DNA of 64,000 nt from Astrocystis sublimbata (taxonomy: Eukaryota; Ascomycota; Sordariomycetes; Xylariales; Xylariaceae), in contig JAJNNY010000001.1 in NCBI GenBank assembly GCA_022453515.1, forward strand, positions 620,001-684,000, written 5' to 3'. Numbering within the stretch: the first letter of the stretch is position 1; each line of letters starts with the position of its first letter. The position numbers were made by a program, and so were the translations under genes. Below are positions 56,201 to 64,000 of the stretch, piece after piece. Below the pieces are notes generated by a model, which did not search any database, was not told the origin of the DNA, and saw only the letters and a list, made by a program, of their open reading frames with translations.

Positions 56201-59200
56201 AGCCGTCATTGCGTTGTTGCTGGACCCTGTGACTCGTAGAGGTAAGTAGAAAGGCAAGAGAAGAACTCTAGTTGATGTGAGTTCTCTTCGTCTCATCTCG
56301 ATGGAACATCGTGGTGAGTCTGTGCGTTGCAGCAAGCAGCAAGCAGTACTTAGGTACCTACCTGCAAAGGGTCCTGCGAGCTGGGTCAAGGTCTACCCCG
56401 GGGACCGCCCGGCAATCACGCACGCGATCTATCCATTGTAAGTACATCCTAGTCCCGCGCACACGTGCTAATGCGCTAACAGTACCAAGGGATACCTTGG
56501 ATCTGGCTGCGTGCTGGCCAGCTGGCCCGACTGGTTAGCTGTAGCCTGTAGGCACGCTCGGGGCGCCTCAGCTCCAGCGACGGTCCGGCGCGGTCCGACT
56601 TCCGGCTGGGATTTCGGTACCAGATCCCTATTCCGTGCTGTCTCCCGGGTGCTATTATAAGAAACGGCCATGGCCGGCCTCGAGAAACATGAAACACTCG
56701 AAAGCCCCATCACTCCAAGTTTTTTATTTTTTTCCAGAACAATACCGTAGTAGGAACACGGTCAGGTACAGCCAGTTTCGTATTTAGCCCTCTCATGCAT
56801 CTTGCGAGCATGATGGAGTACCTATCTATGCAGCATACAGTATGCACCCTCCAATAACGTTCCGAGTCATCCTTCTAGTCCGTCTTACTCTCCGTCTCAG
56901 CTGCCCAGATGATGAGAACCAATATATGCAACCCAATAATACCAGCTATTCTAGCGCTTCAGCGAACGAGAGCTCCAGAGTCTGAATGAGAAGTCCGCCG
57001 TCTCATGTCCGGCCTTGCCCCAGGAGATCAGTCAGAGTTGCTGTTTCTGCGGTGGGCATTACTCAAAACCTGTATCAAGCTCGGATGCAATGCAACCTCA
57101 TGCGAGTTTCGAGCTCCGCGAAGTCATGCAAAACCTCATTAGTACGGCATTTATCAATTGACAATTGTCACGCATGACGGAGAGTCTTATCTATGGCCTC
57201 GGCTGCAACAAAATCAAACCACGGGCAGACTCGGTCAGAATCTGTGTCCGAACCCGTGGCCCAGACAAGGTGTGAATCTACTCTGTGCACAACTCTTACA
57301 AAACTTACCGGAGTGCATTTCCGGAATGTGCATTCCCTCTGCATTGGTCAAGAGTCTGGTATGCGAAAGCCTGCGCGCACAGATTCTCTGGCCAACGTAG
57401 AAGTCATTCATACGCAAAGAACGAAGCAGCCAATATTGAAGTCTCTAGCATCTAGCTTCCGAGCTTCAAAATTCTGTTCATTATTACTATGATAGTGTCC
57501 ATTCTATTCCGGTCTCTTTCGGACAGCGCAAAGAATACCCGACCCATTACGCTGCTGTGAATACAGTGGACTAGATGCCATCATGAAATATATTCGGCTA
57601 CTGACACTTGTTTTTTATGCAATATTTCTCATGGAAACGATGTCGGGACACTTCATCCCATTGAGAGTGACTGTGTGATGTCCGTGAATGCACGCCCAAT
57701 ACCTTCTCGGAGACAAAGTCGTGGGTTTTCAAATTGCTGATATGACAGACTTCTTGGCGCATCTAAAGCTGCATCTTTCTCAATGCTCAATGTATTTTCT
57801 TGATTACTACTTATGATCGTAGGTATTGCTCTAAAACCCCTAGTTATATCCCGGATACTAAGGCCTCCACCTCGAATTACCCCGCAGTGGACAATGTTCC
57901 AACTACGGGCGACACTGGCGACACGGGTAGACGTCGATGGACCCCGAGGCGCAGAAGATGCCAGGGATTTTTTCGATTAATGGCATGCATTAGGGCCGAC
58001 TAATATATGATACGCATACGGCTCAGTCGGTCGCCATCCTCCCAGGAGCCTTTCGGAGGGTTCCGCCGGCGTATAACAAGGATGTGGGTGCTGTCTTCAA
58101 GTTGATGCACAGGTAGGCAGATTCAACGTCGCATCCGTAGACCATAGACCTGCATGAGATAGCTTCGCAGCGTCGCATCCTGGTGTTCAGACCACTGTTA
58201 GCCGCCAGGGCCAATTGTTTCACGTCCCATGTGTCTCGGCATGCATGGTCTTTGGGACATCTAGAACCAGACAACGCATATCCATACGATGACGTTGGTC
58301 GCTCTGATATACACGAAACAGAATCCTGGGTAATTATGCCCAGTTTGGGCACAAGCATGAACGGGTAGGAAGTATTCGCCTTGATCGCAGAACCGATTGG
58401 AAAAGCCCGTGAAGCTACCCAGATATCCAAGATGTCGGGCTCGCTTGGGACTTGAGATCCAATAGGACTTTGTCGAGAGGCCATGGCAAAGGTCGTTCTG
58501 GACTCAAGAATGGTCACCTAAGGTAGGTAGGTATCCATGAAATAATTAGGTTCGGGTTGTATAGATCTCCGGAGGGTGGGCTTGTGCCGCTGCAACCCAC
58601 ACCTCCAACATTCAGGGGTTCGAAGACACAAATCGCCAAGGCAGCCAGCGGGTCTTGGAGTCGCAATCGAAGTTACGAGAATTGACTGAGCAGTATTCGA
58701 GCTCTGACTGGGTGTACGGCTCTAACAGACGTTCCGTCTATCGCATGAATAGTAGTTATAGCGGTAGAGAGGTAGGTAGCCGCCAGGGCAAACCAGGAAA
58801 GTTAATTGCCCGGTCGAAGGGATGGTGGGAGACGTACGAATCTTTCATTTTCGAAAGACTCTCATCTCAATTGATGGCTGTGTTGCTTGACTTTTACTAC
58901 TATGTGACGACTGTCCATTCTCCTAGCTTGGAATTAAGCCCTGATATTTAATTATGTCCATGTGATGGCTCTTTCATAATTTTAACCAAGTCGCTTCTGA
59001 AATTGCCTCGAGACTCAGTCAACACCAGGGAAGGTATTATCGATTAAGCCCATAATATACCAGGTATTATCCAACCTGAAAGCTGTGACAACAATACACA
59101 TCTCCGTTAGGGACAGCAGGTTTTCACTATGAGCAAACAGGACTGGCATGTACATCACCATGCTTGCAAGAAGAAAATACCAACCTTCCTCGCAGCAGGC

Positions 59201-60131
59201 AGCAGCCTGAGGTACACCATCATCACTGGCTGTATCCAGGACAGTCTTTGAACTTGCAGCACGGCGCAGTTATTGAACATGACTCAACAAAAGTAATCAA
59301 CCCTAAAAGATGCATACTGACCGTTTCATGTTGCAGAGATTATACATATTGTAATAATTTTTATGCACATATCCATCAGAACGGACTAATGGTCATGAAC
59401 CATCCACTTCGATTTGAAAGTGTGACAACTCTTGACAGTTTAAGTTTCAGCTTTAAAGGTTGTCGATTACCGATTATCGACGAACTATCCTTCCAAACTT
59501 ATCAGGCGCTATGTTTGCCTGGCCCAGCAGTTACCTTACCCTGACTATGGAGCACCTGATATAGCTTCAACGTTATGTTGGCTGCATGTCTCAAATAGAC
59601 AATCAATGAGCATAATCTTTCCAGAAGCGCAAGTCATATAGAAATATTATATGCTTTGTATCTAAACTGAAGCAAGGCTACAGGTAATCATAAGCATGCT
59701 GTCGCCTTAACCTCGGACGCAGATCTCGTTAATCCTGTGTGAGAAAAAGAGCATTGAGAAGACAATGGCTATCCTTAAAGGGTTCTAAGAGGATTGTAGG
59801 TGGTGTTTGTTATCCTTGGTACTCACAGCTGCGAGCTTTAACTTGTTTAACTTGCTATAGACAAAGATAACAATAAGGCGTCGCAGACAATAACCCAGAG
59901 CATACTTTAGTTCAGGTCACATTGGCATTTGATTTGTTTATGGAGGACAATGATATTATTCAAGACATTTATCTATGCGTATAAAAAGTTTGCTTTCGGC
60001 TAGGTGTAATTCAGCCAGTTTCTCACACCATCACATGCAGTATTACTTCCTACAGCAGTCTTGTACTTTAGAATCCCCTCGACTCGAAAACCCCATTGAG
60101 TTTTCCAAACTTTGCTCTTCCACAAACCAAA
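53232..60131. other. 6.9-kb gene-poor interval
   Basis: The left end is the promoter of the minus-strand F-box-like gene. Beyond it I see no convincing gene. The longest frame (58023-58517, minus) has no family resemblance, and its Cys/Arg/Ser-rich composition looks non-coding. GC falls from about 56.7 kb rightward, suggesting a compositional change that could reflect old, mutated repeats, but no element ends or transposase motifs are visible. An exact AGGTACCT lies at 56352-56359. Confidence 0.45.
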
Positions 60132-61019
60132 ATGGCTCCTACAATTCATCTCATCCGACACGCCCATGCACAGAACATCGTTGGTAAAGATGCCGACCCT
60201 GATATTCGAGACCCATCATTAACCGACGTGGGCTTCTCTCAATGCAAAGAGCTTGGCGCTGAAATCACGAGGCGCTTTGGTTCGATAGATATTATCTTTA
60301 CCAGCCCTATGCGACGAACGATCCAAACCGCGCTCGCCGCTTTCGAGAAACATACCAAACATACACGCGCTGTGGTATTGCCCCTCTTACAACCACTCGA
60401 TCCAATCCCCGATTGTCCTGCAGAGCAAGGCAGCGATTACGAGGATCTGGTGAAAGAATTCGGCTCCGACCGTCTCGATTGGAGTTTCATGACGCCAGAT
60501 GATAGGAGCAAAGTTTGGGACGAGATGGTTGAGGCTTCCGGGGAAGACCTCCGGGCCGCGCCTCGGGCTGCGAGGCTATTTCTTCGTACTGTCGCCCAGC
60601 TTTATCGACATACAGATGCCCATATCGTAGTCATAACGCATAGTCAAAATATCGGGTCTTTGGCTTGGACCCTACCCGCTGTCTACAGGGTGGGGGAATA
60701 CCGCTCCTTTCAATTCGCCTCGCTCACTACATTCGACGGTACCGCTCGTCTTGTCGAGACAGCCGCCAGTGAAGCTTGGCGAAAGCACGAGAAGGCTTCA
60801 ATCCAGCCATTCGGCGAGGTGCCTGGCAAGAAACCTAGTCCTCAAAGGAAAAGACCGGCGCCGATCCGTACCGATATTAACTTTCCAATGTTGAAGCCAA
60901 CTATAAAGAGCGAAATTCCTGCTCAAGGGGAACCTTTAACCTCTATGGCAGTGTACAACGCCGAGATGAATACGAAGAGACCGGCTGTTGATAGTTTATT
61001 CAATTCCAAGGTTTCTTGA
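60132..61019 (+). CDS. histidine phosphatase (phosphoglycerate-mutase-like) superfamily protein
   Basis: A single exon of 295 aa starting at MAPTIHLIRHAHAQN (ATG in AACCAAAATGG). An in-frame ATG 36 bases upstream would precede the fold. The RH motif gives the phospho-acceptor H10 with R9. SPMRRTIQTA supplies the second conserved arginine (R61 or R62), the acid/base residue is probably in EDLVKEF or a neighbouring loop, and ITHSQNIGSL supplies the second histidine (H170). The domain is complete within about 1-215. A basic Pro/Lys-rich C-terminal extension follows (VPGKKPSPQRKRPAPIRTD), with IKSEI resembling a sumoylation-type motif. Members of this fungal group are usually uncharacterised phosphatases, not glycolytic mutases, and the substrate is unknown. 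No signal peptide. Confidence 0.88.
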   Translation: MAPTIHLIRHAHAQNIVGKDADPDIRDPSLTDVGFSQCKELGAEITRRFGSIDIIFTSPMRRTIQTALAAFEKHTKHTRAVVLPLLQPLDPIPDCPAEQGSDYEDLVKEFGSDRLDWSFMTPDDRSKVWDEMVEASGEDLRAAPRAARLFLRTVAQLYRHTDAHIVVITHSQNIGSLAWTLPAVYRVGEYRSFQFASLTTFDGTARLVETAASEAWRKHEKASIQPFGEVPGKKPSPQRKRPAPIRTDINFPMLKPTIKSEIPAQGEPLTSMAVYNAEMNTKRPAVDSLFNSKVS

Positions 61020-61849
61020 GCTGAGAAAAACATGGGGGTAAGCAAGTGGATTGAGCAGTTTGAGAACGAAAACGAGGAAATGACTGTTAAGTCGCCTTCA
61101 TCCATCCCCAAGTTTAAAAGACGGAAGACAGGGAACCCTTATTTGATGTAGTTCAGTGCACAGATCTCATGTTTTAGTTGTTTCAGGTTGCTTATAAAAT
61201 ATTAGAGAATTTGGCCGGTTTAGTATTTGCCGGTTATAGATTAATTCGAAAATAAAGAAATAAATGACCAGGTATGGTAGAGACTTTGATATTGATTAGA
61301 TTACAATTTATTGCGAATGTTTTTCTTGGTATTTCTATACGTGTAGGCACACGAAAGCTTCAATGATTCCCATAACCTTAGGTAGTCAAAAATGACTGTA
61401 AATCGATGTAGAATCTCTCACCATGTAGAGGACTTGAAAAAACTCCAGCCTGTCTATAAGCAGTAGCAGAGGTCCTAAACTGAGTAGATTGCTACTATGG
61501 GTGTTGCACACAGTTCATGCTAGCCTCCCGAGAGCCATGTCGCACCGGATGGTGGGAACAGAGTCATTGTTCGCTGGCAAATCCGCTTTGTCCCAAAAAT
61601 GAGTCAACTCAAACAGTTCAACTACCCAAGTCTATCAAAGTACACTACAAAGACCCTGTACGCTTGCTGTCAACCATCATGCATAGGTAAAGAAATGTAC
61701 ATTTAAAGCGACACTTCCTCTCAAATTCAAACAATGCATCCCTATAACATTATCATAACCAGCATTCAAATATTGAATCCACACTTCTCAACACAACACT
61801 CACAATATTCCTAATTAAAATTAGCTAACATAGTCAATCAGGACTCAAA
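61020..61849. other. intergenic AT-rich spacer
   Basis: No gene is seen. It contains the histidine phosphatase 3' end and the upstream region of the small membrane-protein gene. Confidence 0.4.
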
Positions 61850-62161
61850 ATGGCATCTCTCGTCGCTCCTCTCATCACCTCCATCGTTGTTGGTGCTCCT
61901 ATATTAGCCCTAGCTGCGCCCCTCAGCTACTATTCACCCCTCGGCTCTAGAGACGATACTAATGCCCTATCCCAGACAAACAATCAGAACCACACAATGT
62001 CAGAGGCAGAGCGATCCGCAGGACTTTATAGAAATCCTATCGTAATAGGTCTGCTTGTCTTTACAGTCGCCGTCGCAGCATTCGCGCTCATCCTTCTGAT
62101 CTACAGGTGGATCAATGCAGTCAGAGAACAGACTGTTACGCGAGGCGCGGGCGGCCCGTGA
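61850..62161 (+). CDS. small secretory-pathway protein, signal peptide plus one membrane helix (copy 1)
   Basis: 103 aa. The N-terminus (MASLVAPLITSIVVGAPILA then LAAPLS) is a good signal peptide with an AxA-like cleavage site. A polar stretch follows (RDDTNALSQTNNQNHTMSEA) with an N-H-T sequon, then a membrane helix (IVIGLLVFTVAVAAFALILLIY) and a short basic tail. The family is not recognised. Evidence that it is real comes from a partly conserved copy about 940 bases downstream: the shared GAPxLALAAPLS and TDALSQ/TNALSQ strings are preserved at the protein level, and the flanking DNA is also similar. Lineage-specific small membrane or secreted proteins of this type are common in fungi; no function can be assigned. 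Confidence 0.6.
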   Translation: MASLVAPLITSIVVGAPILALAAPLSYYSPLGSRDDTNALSQTNNQNHTMSEAERSAGLYRNPIVIGLLVFTVAVAAFALILLIYRWINAVREQTVTRGAGGP

Positions 62162-62790
62162 AGCGGGACATGGTCAAGGTAGGAATGCGGTGGAGTTACA
62201 AAACATACGGTAAGTTCCTGTGTCTTCGCAGGAACAAGCTTTTGTCACAACCGAAGACATTCGTTAGAGGCAGCAAGGGTTTAATGGACAATATTGTTCT
62301 AGATTGTGACGATGTTTCTCCGCATGCATTACCTACTTATCCTAATACGTCGGGGGGGAAACTTTCACAATAGCTTCAATTAAAGACTTCACAATAGTAA
62401 GTAATTACTCACGATGCGTACATTTTGACAACACCCCAAGCTACCTACAACATAAATATTGCCATTTTCAATATTGAGAGCAAGTAAATGTGCCGTGATC
62501 TTTGCAGGAAGGGATGGCAAGTCTCCTTTGCTGTCAAGAGCTAAGCAGCATGATAGCCCAGAGCGTTGTTCCGTTTTGCACTTTCGCAACAGAGCCATTT
62601 TTGTCTCTGACGTATCGGCTTTGTTCCAACATGAGCTATTTTGAATATGAAGAACTTACATAATAGTTCCTCACAAATCGATGATAAGCAATAGTACCTA
62701 CCACTCACTTAGCGCTACTCATCGAGTCACTCATACTATTCTTACTACGAATCGAGACTGACTTCTCCCTAACGAAAACTCCACATCAAA
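62162..62790. other. spacer between the tandem small-protein copies
   Basis: The first 150 bases downstream of copy 1 resemble the DNA downstream of copy 2 (for example GTGGAGTTACAAAACATACG against GTGGAGTTGCAAAGCATATG), so the duplicated unit extends past the stop codons. No additional gene is seen. Confidence 0.5.
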
Positions 62791-63080
62791 ATGGCTAACC
62801 CCCTTGCTCTTCCATCAGTATACTCGTCCTTGGCGCTCCTTTGCTTGCCCTAGCCGCGCCCCTCAGCTCCAGCGACGTTACTGATGCCCTATCCCAGAAT
62901 CAGAACTCACTCCTGTTCGACGCAGACAGAGAAGGCTGTGCAGCGGTGAAAAATGCGCTTATCTTTGCAGGAGTCGTCATGATACTCATGGTGGCCTTTT
63001 TGATCAGGGTGTGGGTTAGAATAATGATCCCCGGTGCCAGACGTCTGGCCCGTGATGCCCCTGGAAATCTCAGGGTCTAG
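62791..63080 (+). pseudogene. frameshifted tandem copy of the small signal-peptide/membrane protein (copy 2)
   Basis: The ATG at 62791 has the same CAAAATGGC context as copy 1 but its frame ends at TAG (62851-62853). The homologous reading (SISILVLGAPLLALAAPLSS, then TDALSQNQNS and a membrane helix IFAGVVMILMVAFLIRVWV) is in another frame with no ATG. From ATG to the shared GAP codons there are 50 nt here against 51 in copy 1, so one base is missing, probably near 62799-62811 where there is a run of five C. Either the copy is dead or the C run was miscalled. The stop TAG is at 63078-63080. Confidence 0.65.
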
Positions 63081-64000
63081 ACCAGGTAGGACACAGTGGA
63101 GTTGCAAAGCATATGGCAGCTTGCAGACTGAGAGTAGATCGCTATTTCTTGCCAGAAATCTCTGAGTGCATCTGTCATGACCCAAGGCGTTCAATGAACA
63201 AGTATAGATAGAGCATTTATTGTTTGATTGCTGCGCATATCACGAAGCCAAGGACAATTTCACAGAGCTAGGTTAGTTAGCTCTTTGAGTCGCAGTCGCA
63301 ATACTGAAGCATTTTGTCCTTAATGCAGACTTTATCTCAATTGCCGTGGGAAATGGTTTCTTGGCAGCATAACATAAATCTATATATATCCACTTGAATT
63401 GCGAGAGCTTCGAGACTCACATGTGCATACTGGTGCATACTGTTTGTTACGGTTCCATGAGCAGGGTAGACAGCTAAGTCTGAAATTACAAGGGTTTCTC
63501 CCAACGACATTGAGGTATTATTGTAAAGACCTGCGACACCAGAACTCAATTGATAACCGTGCTCAAGATATCTAGTCCTGTCTGTGTTGCGTTGGTAACC
63601 AGAATGGAATGGGGTAGCATTTTCAATGTTTTGTGATTATAATTCTTTGCATTCCCATTACCATGAGCCTCAAAGGCCACCTATGTAATTAAGCTTTCGA
63701 CCTATCAGCTGTTCGGCAGGGCTCATGATGGCTAACTCGTAGGAAGAGGTAAGATTTAGTCGCACGCAGCAGCAAGTGGGACCATGAATACAGACCCATG
63801 TGGTCTTGAAATGGATCTGTATAATACGTGAGGTCGACTACCACGTGCCAAGGAAGCTTCAAAAGTCAAACGATATAGTATGTTATCTGCCGAATCTAGA
63901 ATGGACGATAGTACACATATAAATCAAATAACAGTGTAATGGCGGCTAAGAGCCACTTCGCCAGAGAAGCTGAAATTCACGGGGTGCTCATTCGAGGTGC
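63081..64000. other. AT-rich right end, no gene seen
   Basis: The first 150 bases are homologous to the 3' flank of copy 1. Beyond that, nothing is recognised on either strand up to the window edge. Confidence 0.4.

Noticed and set aside
58023..58517. 164-codon minus-strand frame in the right-hand gene-poor interval
   Set aside because: Cys/Ser/Arg-rich with no domain, no splice partners and no convincing start. Probably chance, or a remnant too decayed to name.

Overview
The window is nuclear DNA of a filamentous ascomycete (Pezizomycotina, probably Sordariomycetes). The reasons are short spliceosomal introns (about 50-220 nt) with GTRNGT donors, CTRAY-like branch sites and YAG acceptors; moderate GC; fungus-specific families (LaeA-like methyltransferase, fungal C2H2 regulator, SUR7/PalI membrane protein, WetA, kelch membrane protein); and single genes on both strands with no operons. 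All exon models were read by eye from splice signals, reading frame and family resemblance, without transcript data. I saw no rRNA, convincing tRNA, CRISPR, intact transposon or virus.

Layout. 0-2 kb: LaeA-like methyltransferase in six exons, whose fourth intervening sequence is best explained as a nested 'stwintron'. 3.8-8.7 kb: a convergent pair, an ArfGAP-UBA trafficking protein (Gts1-like, +) and a GT90/CAP10 type II membrane glycosyltransferase (-). 10.2-13.6 kb: a fungal C2H2-type regulator and a 108-residue ABM-fold protein. 15.7-20.3 kb: a kelch beta-propeller membrane protein and an F-box-like protein. 21.2-24.6 kb: the FACT histone chaperone subunit Spt16, the most secure call. 25.6-29.4 kb: a four-helix SUR7/PalI-like protein and a conserved-looking hypothetical, both on the minus strand. 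29.4-37.9 kb: a gene-poor stretch with short tandem repeats. 37.9-42.8 kb: a hypothetical protein and a WetA-type conidiation regulator. 43.9-53.2 kb, minus strand: a secreted S10 serine carboxypeptidase, an ER-type short-chain dehydrogenase and an 821-residue F-box-like protein. 53.2-60.1 kb: a second gene-poor stretch. 60.1-63.1 kb: a histidine phosphatase and a tandem pair of small signal-peptide/one-helix proteins, the second apparently broken by a one-base deletion.

The genes do not form a single pathway or an evident biosynthetic cluster. They are a typical mixture of housekeeping genes (Spt16, ArfGAP, carboxypeptidase, SDR, GT90), regulators (LaeA-like, C2H2, WetA, F-box proteins) and lineage-specific genes. 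The most unusual observation is the stwintron in the first gene. The next is the diverged tandem duplication at the right end.
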